NCBI GenBank assembly: GCA_018266795.1
Contig: JAFDZV010000045.1
Coordinates: 1 to 50,984 of the forward strand
DNA: 50,984 bases
Direction of reading: 5' to 3'
Source: Bacteroidota bacterium
GTDB taxonomy: Bacteria > Bacteroidota > Ignavibacteria > OLB7
This document shows positions 17,629-29,800 of this stretch, piece by piece. The notes beneath the pieces are model-generated. The model saw only the letters and a program-made list of their open reading frames with translations. It did no database searches and was not told the DNA's origin. The stretch's first letter is position 1; every line of letters starts with the position of its first letter. Position numbers and translations under genes: made by a program.

Positions 17629-17774
17629 CCGGAAATTCGTGCAAGTCCGCTGCCGGCGTGCGCAGTGAACGAACGCTGGCCCATAGGTCTGGGTGATCAT
17701 TACGAATCACTCATATCCGTCGCAGAACCACCATACAACCACGACAACCACAACGCTCCACACGAGGGCTTGCG

Positions 17775-20700
17775 ATGCCAACAAGCGAATTCTATCCGCC
17801 ACTATCCGATATCATTTCGGTTGACGCACTACCGGAGCAGCTGAGCTTCGTGAAGGGAGGGCTGGCGAGCATTCTGGATGGAATCTTCTACCGGAACTTC
17901 CAGTTCAGCAAGAGCGCACGCAATGATTCGGCATTCTACAGCCTGGACCTCGTCGCCTACAAGCGCCTTGCGATCGAGATACCGGGAACGGGTATGTCGC
18001 TGCTGATCAACCCGAAGCACGATGGCGACCCCGATATCCCAACCTCGATCATCCACACCACGCTGTGGTATGAGTGGGAGATACTCCGCTATGTCAACTC
18101 CTTCAGCCTGGACACCTTCTCCGGCGCGGCGCAGGAGTTCTTCAACATCCTGCTGGAGCTCGGCGGGGTCACCGGCCGCGACATCCTGGAACTGGTGATC
18201 ACGATCTTCGTTGGCGGTGCCACGCCGATCACCACGTTTGTGAACGCGCTGAACTCCGCGCATGGCTCCTCGGTGCCGGTTCCCTCCGGCTCCAGCCCCG
18301 ATCCCTACGCCGATCTGGAGCTATCCATCTTCGCCGACGCCACGCTTGCCGCCGCGGCCATCACACCCGCTGTGATCGTGTTCGCTGACTATCTGGACGA
18401 TGCGGTAAAGGCGTTCGAGAATATCGAGACGCTGTTCGAGACCCGTTTCAACGGCTCGGCCATCGACATGGTGAAGCGCCTGCTGGTGCCGAAGGCAAGC
18501 GCTTCGCTCGATATCAGTCTCGGCATGGAGTTCCCGCGGACGATGCTGATCCCTACCAGCAACGGTACGCCGCTGGACGATCCCGCGACAACGATTCTGC
18601 TCTTCGGCAACGGCACGCTCAGTTTCAGCACCGAGGGTGGGATCGGCTTCGATGGGAGCGTGAGCGCATCGCTCAACCATCCGTCGCAGATCGCCGGCAC
18701 CGGCTTCACCATCGATATCAGCGGTGCGAAGCTGGACCTGAGCCGCACGGATAACATTCCCGAAGCGAATCTCGACGGCCGCCCCGTGGACTTCGTCGGC
18801 GTCTATATCGACTCGGTGAGCATCGGGCTGCCGAAGGATTGGACGGTGAAGCAGGCGGTGAACATCTCGCTGGTGGGGAAGGGATTGCTGATCGGCACCG
18901 GCGGAATCTCCGGCACCATCGGGCTGGAGGTAACCGGCGCCAACCCCGTCTTCGACGTGCAGATCGCCGATGGCTTCACGATCGGGTTCACATCGTTCGA
19001 TGTGACGTTCAAGCAGAACGCAATCGTCGCCACCAGCATCGTTGGCCAGCTCACGGTGCCCGGCTTCACCGATGCCAACGGCGATCCGGTGAAGATCGGC
19101 ATCACGGTGACGATCGGGAAGGACGGCTTCGTGATCACCGCCGTCCCGGATCCGCCCGTGGAGCTACGGATCAAGAACGTTCTCTCGTTGAAGGTGGCCA
19201 GCCTTTCGATCGGCGAGAAGAACGGGCGGTACTTCCTCGCGGTGAGCGGCACGCTGACGTTCGAGGACATGGGAGGAACCATCGGGCAGTTCCTGCCGAG
19301 CGCGATCGAGATCAAGAAGCTGGTGATCTGGCAGGATGGCGCGATCGAATTCGAGGGCGGATCGTTCGTGCTTCCGCGCGCGGTGACCGTGCAGATCGGG
19401 CCGGTGAAGCTCTCGGTGACGGCGATACATCTGGGCTCGCACGAGGCGATGCACGATGGCTCGCTGCGCCGCTATCGCTACTTCGGCTTCGACGGCGGCG
19501 TGAGCATCAATCCCGGGGGAGTGGATGCCCGCGGCGACGGCATCAAGTTCTATTTCACGGTGGATTCCGGCCCGCTCCATGTCTTTGTCCGCATCCAGAG
19601 CATCGCCATCGATCTGGTAATTCCGGGGAACGTGAGCAAGGAGGATGCCGCGGTTCTCATCAGCGGCTATCTCTCGATGAAGGATCCCTCCGGGCCGGGG
19701 CAGTCCAGCGGCACGGAGTATATCGGTGGTGTGAGCTTTGCGCTTCCGCGGATGAAGATGGGGGGCTCCGCCGCGATGCGCCTGAACCCCAGCCAGGGAG
19801 CCTTCCTGATCGATGCCGGCCTGGAGCTCTCCACGCCGATCCTGCTTGGCGCCACCGGACTCGGCATCTACGGCTTCCGCGGCCTGCTGGGCCAGAAGTA
19901 CGTGGTGGACAAGAGCCTTGCATTGCCGGCCGGCAGCACGCGCGATCCCGACACAGTGGACTGGTGGGAGTACTACAAGGCGAAGGTTGCACCGGACTTC
20001 CATGAGGGAATACAGGTAAGCAAGTTCGCGCAGCGCGACGGCTTCAGCCTTGGCGCTGGAGTCTCCGTTGCAACCGCCGGCGACTCCGGCCATGTCTTCT
20101 CCAGCAAGCTCTTCCTGCTTCTCTCGCTCCCGGAGGTATTTCTCCTGCAGGGGCAGGCGGCGATACTGAGCCAGCGCATCGGGCTGGACAACACCAACGA
20201 TCCTCCGTTCTCCGCCTTCATCAGTGTGGACAGGAAGTCCGTGCAGGCCGGCTTCGGCGTGCACTACCGTCTGCCGGACGGCGGAGAGATCCTGAAGCTG
20301 GATGCGGAGGCGCGCCTCGGCTTCTTCTTCGGCGATGCCTCCGGCTGGTACATCAATCTGGGTGAGGACCAACCACCGAGCAAGCGGGTGCAGGCGCGCA
20401 TCTTCACCATCCTGGATGCCTACGCCTACCTGATGATCTCCTCCAGCGGCATCAAGGCCGGAGCCGGCGCAAGCTGGGAGCTGAACAAGAAGTTCGGGCC
20501 GGTCGGCGTGGAGCTTGGGGCCTACTTCGACGAGGGAGGACAGATCAGCTTCAAGCCGGTGCAGATCGGCGCGTTCATCCGCATCGGCGGATACGCCCGC
20601 CTGCGTGTGTTCCGGTTCAAGTTCGGCCTGGGGCTGTCGGCCTCGCTCTCCGGTGAGGCGCCGCGGCCGTTCGTGATCACCGGCAGCGTTACCGTGTCGC

Positions 20701-23579
20701 TCAACCTCCCGTGGCCGTTCCCCGACATCAACGTCAACATCGAGCTGACATGGCGGTTCAGCGACAACCTGAACCTTGACGAGGTGAAGGTGATCGAGAT
20801 GGCCGGTGGCGGCGACCCGACGAAGATGCCGGCAAAGGCGTTGAACATCATGTCGCAGGAGCCGTTCGCGCTCGCGGCCTACAACACCACGAGCCAGACC
20901 GGATATCCCGGCGGCTGGCCGTCCGCGCTGGATGCCTATACCATCCCGATGGACAGCTTCATCGACATCGAATTCGCGAAGCCGGTGCAACCGGATACCA
21001 CGGTGCCCTCCGTGCAACGGATCGGCGAGATCACCGGCGGCGTGGACAATCGCGAGAGTGTGCCGCCGCAGCGCGCCAAGCACGACCAGGTGACGCACGA
21101 GTACTGGGTAAACGATGTGGAGGTGCTCTACTGGGATCACGGCTCCTGGCTGCCCTACCGAATCTTCCTGGCGGAGACGCCGATGCGCGACCGTGCGCAC
21201 GTGGACCTTGCGGTGCTGAACAACGCGAAGATCGGCTACTTCCAGATGACGCAGCCCTCGCATTACACCAAGCTCCGCCTGCTGGCACAGACCCCGCTTT
21301 CCTACACGACGCAGGGGACCGGCGATGTCGTGGTGGAGGACCTCGGGTTCCCGGGAGGCATGCTCTTCTGCGAGGAGGACCGGCGCTCCATGCGGTGCGT
21401 GGACTGGCTGCAGTACGCGCTCAACCTGCACATTGCCGCGGGCCGCACGAGCTTCAACAAGCGCGTGCTGTTCCGGGTGGTGACGAAGGATGGAGTTGTA
21501 ACCACGTTCCCGAATGTCTTCCGGATTGCGCAGTCGCTTTCGGTTGAGCAGGGGGGCTCCATCGAGATCTATCTCTCCGAGCCGGTGCTCCTTACCTCGA
21601 TCAAGCTCTCCACGCTGGCCGCCGGCGTCACCATCACCTACTATGCGCGCACCAAAGCCGATGCGAACGCGCACGTCACGCCGCCGCCCGGTATCTGGAA
21701 CCTGGGCTCGCATCCCGTTCCGCCGGCGCCGAACTATTACACGCGTGTTTCCTCGGTGACGAAGGCGCCGCTGGATCTGCTGGATCCCGTCGTGTACGAT
21801 GGCGGGGCCGTCACGCCGCGCGTGCCGATCGACAAGATCGTGATCACCGCATCGGGATGCACGGACAGCAGCACCTACTGGCAGCAGCTTGCCGCTGCCA
21901 TCAATGCGCGCAAGGCGACGCTCCAGACGCAGTACAACGCCAAGGAGCACGATGCGCAGGTTGCGCGCGATGCATACAACCAGGCGAATGCATGCGATGC
22001 CTACTGCCACGCACATTGCAGCAATTGTACCACGAACCTCGATCAGCTTCGTCGCGATGCTGACCGTCTGGAGGCGGAGGCGCAGGAGATTCTGGACCAG
22101 ATCAACAAGCTCAACCAGCTCCTCAGCGATATCAACAACGGCTCCGGGCCTTCGCAGCCTGCAACCAAGTGCGCAACGTTCCTTCACGAGGTCTGCTGGC
22201 TCACGGAGGAGCACTACGAGTACAACCTCACGATCCCGCCGGAGAGCGACGTGGACGCGGCGGCGCGCAACATGGTGGAGTCGCTCACGAAGACCATCCA
22301 GCCGATCTGGCGGCCGAACACCTACTACCTTGTGCGGATAGGAACGCGCGACAAGATCGTGAGCCCCTCCAACGGGCCGACATTCACGCAATACTACATG
22401 TTCGGCTTCAAGACCGGTGGGCCTGTTGGCCACTTCGCGCAGCTTCGGCCGGAGTATCAGGCGCTGGTGACGCAGGATCGTGCGGACGAGTACAAGCTTG
22501 CAACGCTGAAGCACTATATCGACTACGACCGTTCCTATCCCAATGCCGATGGAAGCATCGTCAACGCGAAGCCGCTCTACTACCGCGAGCCGCGCCTGCT
22601 GCTGTTCTACAAGTACGCATACGTGTTCGCGATGTTCAGCAACTGGGACACGTACGGCGGGCTTGCCGAGGAGAAGGCGACGCTGGAAGTGGTGATCAAG
22701 GATCCTGCGGAGCCGAAGGTGAACCCGAAGCCGAAGCGGGTGGATTCCGACTGGGCGGCCGACGGCAATGTGAGGATGGAGGAGGATGTGAAGACGATCA
22801 ACAACCTGATCCTCTTCGGCAAGAACTGTATCCTGATCACCGGACCGATTCGCCGGCCGGGCATGTACTCATCGGTGCCGTTGAACGAGTCCAAGGCCGA
22901 GCCGCTGGAGCCGCTGAAGTTGTACTCGGTGATCATGAACGCCGTGTACAACAGCGTGACGTCGGAGATCCACAAGTACGTGTTCCAGACATCGCGGTAT
23001 GCAGATTTCAAGGAGCACATCGGAAGTTACGTGCTGGACAAGGACACGAGCCGCCAGGCCGTGTACATGCTGGGCAATGCGGTAACGTCCGGTGCCGTCC
23101 CGGTTGCGCTGGACCTGTTGAACGGTGTGAACAACACGGCGCAGGACGATCTGAAGAAGAAGTATCAGCACATCTTCGACCGGTTGATCGATGGCGCCCT
23201 GCGTGTGCGCCGGTACGATGCGCAGAACACCTCCATGGTGCTCGATCCGGCTGAGACTGTGGAGGCGAACATCGTGATGCAGGGAAGCCAGCGCGTGGGT
23301 CTGCTGGTTCGAAGCCCGGAACCGTTCAACGATCCGAAGATTCCGGAGGCGAACCTTCTGGCGGCGGTTGCCGTGCGCATGGAACCGGATGCCAGCCCCG
23401 GAACGGAGTTGGCGACATTCCGCATGGTCCTCTCCAAGGATCGGTCGCAGATCTTCATCACCAACGATACCATGACTCTCCCTGCTGCAACGGTGCGCAT
23501 TACGTTCTCCTACCTGGAGTTCGACGGATCCTCCTATGTGTCGCAGGGGTCGGAGGAGATGAAGTTCCACATGGCCTAG
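17775..23579 (+). CDS. Giant protein 2 (1934 aa), beta-rich with a Cys-cluster coiled coil
   Basis: 1934 aa, with GAGGG 6 nt before the ATG. It has no signal peptide. Residues ~1-250 are mixed alpha/beta. About 250-1000 are a long series of short amphipathic beta strands with recurring Gly/Asp/Ile phrases (FVGVYIDSVSIGLPKDW, YRYFGFDGGVSI, LGIYGFRGLLGQKYV), reminiscent of DUF6603-type giant proteins, though I cannot confirm membership. Residues ~1000-1380 are further beta-rich modules. Around 1385-1450 a coiled-coil hairpin contains the cluster C1407-x3-C1411-H-x-H-C1415-x2-C1418. The C-terminal ~480 residues are mixed (YYMFGFKTGGPVGHF, KYVFQTSRYADFKEHI). It lies between giant genes 1 and 3 and probably belongs to the same transcript. 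Function unknown. Confidence 0.8.
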   Translation: MPTSEFYPPLSDIISVDALPEQLSFVKGGLASILDGIFYRNFQFSKSARNDSAFYSLDLVAYKRLAIEIPGTGMSLLINPKHDGDPDIPTSIIHTTLWYEWEILRYVNSFSLDTFSGAAQEFFNILLELGGVTGRDILELVITIFVGGATPITTFVNALNSAHGSSVPVPSGSSPDPYADLELSIFADATLAAAAITPAVIVFADYLDDAVKAFENIETLFETRFNGSAIDMVKRLLVPKASASLDISLGMEFPRTMLIPTSNGTPLDDPATTILLFGNGTLSFSTEGGIGFDGSVSASLNHPSQIAGTGFTIDISGAKLDLSRTDNIPEANLDGRPVDFVGVYIDSVSIGLPKDWTVKQAVNISLVGKGLLIGTGGISGTIGLEVTGANPVFDVQIADGFTIGFTSFDVTFKQNAIVATSIVGQLTVPGFTDANGDPVKIGITVTIGKDGFVITAVPDPPVELRIKNVLSLKVASLSIGEKNGRYFLAVSGTLTFEDMGGTIGQFLPSAIEIKKLVIWQDGAIEFEGGSFVLPRAVTVQIGPVKLSVTAIHLGSHEAMHDGSLRRYRYFGFDGGVSINPGGVDARGDGIKFYFTVDSGPLHVFVRIQSIAIDLVIPGNVSKEDAAVLISGYLSMKDPSGPGQSSGTEYIGGVSFALPRMKMGGSAAMRLNPSQGAFLIDAGLELSTPILLGATGLGIYGFRGLLGQKYVVDKSLALPAGSTRDPDTVDWWEYYKAKVAPDFHEGIQVSKFAQRDGFSLGAGVSVATAGDSGHVFSSKLFLLLSLPEVFLLQGQAAILSQRIGLDNTNDPPFSAFISVDRKSVQAGFGVHYRLPDGGEILKLDAEARLGFFFGDASGWYINLGEDQPPSKRVQARIFTILDAYAYLMISSSGIKAGAGASWELNKKFGPVGVELGAYFDEGGQISFKPVQIGAFIRIGGYARLRVFRFKFGLGLSASLSGEAPRPFVITGSVTVSLNLPWPFPDINVNIELTWRFSDNLNLDEVKVIEMAGGGDPTKMPAKALNIMSQEPFALAAYNTTSQTGYPGGWPSALDAYTIPMDSFIDIEFAKPVQPDTTVPSVQRIGEITGGVDNRESVPPQRAKHDQVTHEYWVNDVEVLYWDHGSWLPYRIFLAETPMRDRAHVDLAVLNNAKIGYFQMTQPSHYTKLRLLAQTPLSYTTQGTGDVVVEDLGFPGGMLFCEEDRRSMRCVDWLQYALNLHIAAGRTSFNKRVLFRVVTKDGVVTTFPNVFRIAQSLSVEQGGSIEIYLSEPVLLTSIKLSTLAAGVTITYYARTKADANAHVTPPPGIWNLGSHPVPPAPNYYTRVSSVTKAPLDLLDPVVYDGGAVTPRVPIDKIVITASGCTDSSTYWQQLAAAINARKATLQTQYNAKEHDAQVARDAYNQANACDAYCHAHCSNCTTNLDQLRRDADRLEAEAQEILDQINKLNQLLSDINNGSGPSQPATKCATFLHEVCWLTEEHYEYNLTIPPESDVDAAARNMVESLTKTIQPIWRPNTYYLVRIGTRDKIVSPSNGPTFTQYYMFGFKTGGPVGHFAQLRPEYQALVTQDRADEYKLATLKHYIDYDRSYPNADGSIVNAKPLYYREPRLLLFYKYAYVFAMFSNWDTYGGLAEEKATLEVVIKDPAEPKVNPKPKRVDSDWAADGNVRMEEDVKTINNLILFGKNCILITGPIRRPGMYSSVPLNESKAEPLEPLKLYSVIMNAVYNSVTSEIHKYVFQTSRYADFKEHIGSYVLDKDTSRQAVYMLGNAVTSGAVPVALDLLNGVNNTAQDDLKKKYQHIFDRLIDGALRVRRYDAQNTSMVLDPAETVEANIVMQGSQRVGLLVRSPEPFNDPKIPEANLLAAVAVRMEPDASPGTELATFRMVLSKDRSQIFITNDTMTLPAATVRITFSYLEFDGSSYVSQGSEEMKFHMA

Positions 23580-23891
23580 GCTCCGTCTGATAATTGTTTT
23601 GTGAGCCGGTCGCGAGCGATCGGTGCACGTGACGAGGCGCACTCGCCGGGCGTAGCGGCGCTACAGCGGGCGAGTGCAACGTGGCCACGGGCGCTCTGGC
23701 GCCGCGATCCGGCCCAGACGGGATCCCCAGACAGTGCCTATAGTTTTCGCGCCGTGCCGGCCCTGCATCGTGTTGCGGGGCCGGTTCCGGCCGGGAAGGC
23801 AATCGTTCGAGCGCGAGCGAGCAGATCGGCCGATATGCGCCGGCCCACCATCAGACGAATCGAGAATCATCATCCAATTGTTCAGAACACC
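23580..23891 (+). other. Structured gap between giant genes 2 and 3
   Basis: 312 nt. A two-part hairpin (23639-23647 with 23669-23677, plus inner 23652-23656 with 23660-23664) and a small perfect stem (GGCCGG at 23779-23784 with CCGGCC at 23787-23792) are present. The reading frame of the next gene is open through this gap from a GTG at 23601, but the translation is Arg/Ala/Ser-rich and unlike the protein that follows. I read it as a structured leader or a transcript-processing site. Confidence 0.45.
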
Positions 23892-26800
23892 ATGAGCGAT
23901 TTTGTAGCCAACATCTTTATCAATGGGGTCACGGCGCTCAGCGGACCGGCGGGCGGCCCCCCAGCGGTGCCGACGGAATTCGAGTTCATCATCGACGGCC
24001 GGATCAACTCGGTGGTGGCTCCGATAGCGCTCGGCGCCACCTTCCCGTTTGATACGCTGTTGGCGTCGCCGGGGATTCCGGACAATCCAACGGTGATGCC
24101 GATAACCGTGACGGTGCGTCCGCTGAGCGGTGGCGACACGACGCCGTACACCGAGACGCACACGCTGACAATCCCCGCGGCACCCGATACGCAGGAGTAC
24201 ATCCTTCCGTTGAACGGCGGGAAATACAACGTCGACTATCGCATTGCGATAGAGCCGGTATATGCCGTGGCCGCACCACCGTGCGATGTGTATCCGCGTC
24301 TGGTGAATATCTATCAGACGTTCGCTGCGGTTCCGATCGCCGGCGCGCCGATGACGCATCCGGCGATCGTGGAGGCGCAGCGCCTGCTTCAGGACTTCGA
24401 TGCATCCAGACGCGCGCTCGCCGAGCATCTGGCGATCGACCTGACCACGGTGGATCCTGCCGCCGGAACGTTCACCGACCTGCTTCGCGTGAACCTGAAC
24501 GTCACCGGCCTTGCATACTCCGTCTATCGCGACATTTCCGACGGCGATCGAGCGCAGGTGGACACGTTCTTCAACGCGATGAGCGCGCAGCAGCTCTACT
24601 ACATCGGCGATCCCACCCATCCCAATCCTCCCACCGGCGACAACTGCACCCGCTGCGCGCAATGGCAGGATATGTTTGCCTGCCTCTGCAAGCTCTGCAA
24701 CATGCGCTGTGGGCTTCCGCTGGCCGTACGGCAGGAGCTGGATCTTGTGCTGGAGCCCGCGATCGACACGATCTTCGGGTTCGTGATGGGAAACTGGTTC
24801 CTGGTGGGGATGCCGGTTGTTGGATGGTGGCTGCCGATGTCGCCGTGCGACAAGCTGCGAATGGTTGCGAGCTTCATCACCAATCTCTGCATGAGCTGCT
24901 GGAATGCTCCCACCGGCTTCATGGACGATCTCGGGATGCTGATCGATCCGATGCTCGCCGAGTACAACAACCTCAAGCTTCTGCTCGGCTCCTATGGCCT
25001 GTACACCTGCGGCGTTCCCCCCGCGGTGGACGTTCCGCACTGCGGCACGCATCACGACCTTCCGGACTACTACCAGTTCCTCGGTTCCGGCGCGAACGAT
25101 CCGCTCTTCCTCACGTACGGGCCGGTGAACGCGATCAACAACTCGATGAACGTGTTCACCACAACGCGCAACAGCATCGTCGCCGCGCTGGGTCTTACGC
25201 CGCCGATCAGCGCTCCGCAGGGGGGAACGTTCTTCGACAATCTCCAGTGCACGCTGGGCGTGCTCAACATCGCATACCTGCGTTCGAACGTCCTCTCGCC
25301 GACGCTGGTCACGAGCATGGATTCATTCGTTACCGGGCTTCGCGCCAACGTGATGAGTGCCGTGGCCATCTGGGGTCCGAACGTCGGGCAGCCCACCGGT
25401 GCACCGTGTGATACCTGCGCGGACTGGCTGGACATCCTGCGCTGCCTCTGCCGCCTGTGCGAAACCTCCTCCAGCGGGTGCGGCACCGGCAGCAACGACA
25501 TTGCCTCGCTGCTGATGCCGGAGGTCAATGTGCTCTACCAGCTGACGCTCCCGCAGTACGTCGCGATGGGCGTTCCGGCGCCGCCGCTGACCTGGGCGAA
25601 GACGCCGTGCGAGATGCTGCAGCAGGTGTATTCGTACTTCGCATCCAACTGCCAGCGTTGCGGCACCATCAGCCAGGCGTTCCTGACCCAGGTGGATATC
25701 TATCGCCAGCGGCTGCGCGCCAAGGTTGATGCGCTTCGCAGCGGCACGCAGGCGTGCTGCACCATCTGCGACGACTTCTGCGTGGCATGGTGGAAGGTAC
25801 TCTCCTGCCTGAAGAACCTCTGCGACATCAGGGGAACGCTCTCGCCAACGCTGAGCAATCAGATCGTTGCGCAGTTCGGCGCAAAGGTGACCACGCTCTA
25901 CAACCTTCTCTACCCGACGCCGATCTCGCCGCCTCCGGGCAGCACGCCGTTCGACATCATGTGCATGCAGATCAGCCAGCTCGTGGCCGATCACATCATC
26001 AAGATCTGCCCGCTGACACATGCCGTTAACGGCTATCTGCGGGTGCAACTGGAGATCCTCCTGCTGGATTTCCAGGACCGCTACTCCGCGTTGCAGCCGT
26101 CGCTCTCGGCGGCCGGGCTGGATACCTGCACCGATTCCACATGCGAGTGCTGCCTTATCCAGTCGCCGTACATCTACCTGCAGGCGGCGGGCTCCGATGG
26201 GAGCGACAACAGCTCGCCGGGCGTGCAGTTGCGCTGGGGATTCCTGAAGAAGCTCGGCGACCAGCACCTTGCGAAGGGGAATCTGGCGGCGCCGGGAGCA
26301 ACCTATGCCACAACGATAGGCTTCAACAAGTCGAACGACTTCGTCCGCATCTCGCGTGCAACGTATCCACCGTCGTACCCGACGGTGCTCAACGCGAACA
26401 CGATCCCGACAACGATTGCGGAGGCCGGTGACCTGCGAGAGTGGACGTATTCCGGAATCGCGGTTGCGCCCGGCATTGCTACCACGCTGGTGCTTCGCTT
26501 CGAGGATCATCCCATATACGACGCCGTGCGCCTGGCAATCAATCCTGCGGTGCAGCCGCAGATGTTCCTGCAGACCTACAGCGGCGTGCTGCAGCTTGGT
26601 GCAAAGGACAAGCTTGCGTTCGCGGCGGAGGTCACGATCGCGCGAAAGGGGGGAGGCACGTACTCGCTGCAGACCGAAGCGGTATCGCAGCTGCCACAGG
26701 CCGACAAGGGGGATCTGGTTGTTACGGCCCGCCAGCAGTTCGACAACACGAACGCGGGGATCAACAGCAGCAACTACCGCGTGGTGAGCGAGTCGATCAG

Positions 26801-29800
26801 TTATCTCCGGTTCCGCTGCCTGAACAGTTTCCCGACGGCGTTCCGGCTGGAGACGTACAACGATTACTATCTCGGCACCACACGCCGCGCCGGGTGGCTG
26901 TACCTGAACCAGTTCGCGCTGTCGGTTACGGACGGTGAGGTGCAGACCCGCCTGGAGAACGGGCCGTTCAACAATGTGGATCTCACGTGGCCCAAGTTCA
27001 ACGACGGTGCCACCGTGAAGACCGGGAACTACATGAACCGCTGGGCGGCGGTGGATGCGCCGAGCGAGGGGCTCAAGTCCGCGGTTACCAGCTATCTCGA
27101 TTACAGCCGCACGGATCTGTATGCAAAGCACGCGTTCAATTCCGATCTGGCCGCCGATCTCAATCACACGCCGCCGGATTCCTCGAGCGTGGAGATCAGC
27201 TATCTGGACGCGCTGAAGTTCCTGGCATCGGACTATCACGTGGCCCGCATGCTGGGGCTTGGATATATCGACGGAACGGTGACGAATCCTGCCCAGCAGT
27301 ACATCTACATGATGGAATACATCACGCTGGTGCCGATCGATGGAACGGTGACCGGGCGTACGCGCCACATCTATCTTTCGCTCCCCACGGGGATGCCCGA
27401 CTACCGTCTCCCGGTGACCCCCGATCTGGCCGCTCTCACGTTCGGGCTGCGCGTGCCGGATGGGACCGACCAGGGGGCGTTGATCACGGACGACCAGGGC
27501 TATACGCCGTTCGACGACAAGCGCTTCATCAATGTGAACCGGACGCCGCTCGTGTTCGATCAACAGGTTGGGACGTTCTTCGGCACGCTGACGCAGTTCT
27601 CCCGCAATGTGAATACGAAGCCCGTGGCCTACGGCGTCGAGTACAAGCTGAGTTCCGATTCCGGATGGCGTACGCCCGAGCTCAGCAGCGATACGGACTA
27701 CCTCGATTCGGCCGGACATGCGGAGACGGTGCCGATTCCGGAGGGGCCCAACCCGATCTTCGTTCATCGCGAGAGCGAGGAGGGGCTGCACAAGTATGCG
27801 ATCTACGGCATCAACTGGTTCTCGCGTCCCTCACCGCTCGGGGCGACCATTCAGAACACTACCACGACGTTCCCGAACAGGTGCACGCTGCAGGCGCCCA
27901 CGAATCTGACGGTGCAGTACATCCAGACGGAGGAGCCGCGCATCTTCACGACGTTGAATGAGCAGCAGAACCACATTCACGATACGCGTGTCACCTTCTA
28001 CTGGACGCACCAGCACAACATCGCCTACAGCCGCGTGAGCCCGGCCCGCTTCGCGGATGCGGTGGAGATCTACTTCCGTGCCAGCGGGCCGAATGTGGTC
28101 CGCGGGGAGATCAGCAATGTGCAGGACGCCGGCGGCGGGCTGTATGCCATCTCCACGAGTCCGTTGCCGCAGGCCAGCCAGGGAAGCGGGATGGACGTAC
28201 AGCCCACGGTGACGGCCGGGACCGAGGCCAGGTACTCGGGAAGTCTGCTCATCACGCCCACTGCACAGTATGTGGTTACCGCTGTTGTTGCTTCCACGCC
28301 GACAACTGGTGCTGTCTTCACAGTGCGCCCGGCGAAGAGCGGCAGTCTTACCGACGCAGACGGCACGAACAACTTCGTCTCCACGGTGGCGGACGTCACG
28401 CCCGATATCGGCGAGCGCTTCATCGTCACGGAGAACCTGGCCGATCCGACGATTGGATGGACGAAGCTGACCAAGCGCGTGACGCTTCATTCGTTCACGC
28501 CGTTCCACACCGAGACGGTGATCAATCCGGACGGCAGCAGCACCGTGTTGAACGTTGGCGGCGCATTCGGCGCAGCAACGGTGACGCATCTGGGCGACGG
28601 TGTGTACAGCGTGGTGTTCAGCAGCCTGGTGCTCCCAACGGTTCCGGCCGGCAACACCGATGTGGACTGGTACAAGGGAGTGGCGCGCATTGCGGCGGGG
28701 AGTGAGATGAAGGCATTGGATGTCTGGCGGATCGAGACGAACGGTGTAAGCCCGCTCACGATCTATGTGGTGGATCCGGATTATGCCGCCAACCCGATCA
28801 GCACCGGCGCCGGTGTGAATGTGAACTTCCATCCCGGCTATCGCGTGTATCTCCACTACGATACGCCGAACGGGTTTACCGCCTCGGCGATCGAGCCGGC
28901 GGCGGGCGAGGGATCGCACTTCACCTACATGGCGGTTGCAGCGGTGGACGATTCGCCTTCGTGCCGCTCGCTGATGAGCACGCCCGTGATGCTGATCGCG
29001 CGCGAGATCACGACCCCCGTGGTTCCGAACCTTCCGGTTGGCCCCAAGTATGCAACGCGTCCGGACTTCTACGGGCGCTCCACCTACACGTTCGATACGG
29101 TGGTGAATCCGGGTGGAACCAATCCCTTTGCGATGGTCTTCTATCGTGCGAACGAGCGGGCAATTCTCGATGCCATCTACGAGCCTGCCACAGCCGATGC
29201 GGTCATGGCCGCCGTGGCGCCGCTTGGCGAGGATGGCTTCGATGCCGGGTGGAACGAACTGGTGAACGGCGTCTACGACACGGGCACCGGACAGTTCAAG
29301 GTTCACGGCTCCTATCATTTCCCGAACCCCGACAGGGCTCACAAGACGTACGATGCGGCGGACTACCCGGTGTTTACCGGTGCTGACCTGAACGTGGCGC
29401 TGGCTGGCGGGCGGCATGTGATCGACGACGTGATGCTGGCGATCGCCGCAGCGTTTACGCCGATGAACCGGACGCCCGTGCTCTACAACTTCATCCGTTC
29501 CGGAAAGGAAACCTCCAACGAGGCGCCAACCGCACGCGACGCAAACGGCGACCTGATTCCGCCAACCGATCCAGCATTCCATCCGGCGCCGATGGCGCGA
29601 CTGCTCAGTGCGGGCAACGTGCGCTACACGGACTATACGCTGGATGGCGCCGCACGCAGCCTCTATTTCTATGCGGTTGCCGGCATGACGAACAAGCTGG
29701 AGTTGAGCGCGCGCAGCGGTGTGCTGGGGCCTGTGCACATGGTGAACACGTTCCCCCCGGAAGCTCCGGTGATTACCGGCATCACGCCGGTGGAGGCCAA

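Noticed and set aside
19164-22514. 1116-codon open frame on the minus strand
   Set aside because: It lies fully inside giant gene 2 on the other strand. Its translation is Arg/His/Leu/Val-rich without motifs, as expected of an antisense frame in high-GC DNA.
23601-23891. 97-codon upstream extension of giant gene 3 from a GTG
   Set aside because: The residues are Arg/Ala/Ser-rich with no ribosome site, and the DNA there forms hairpins. The extension cannot be excluded completely.
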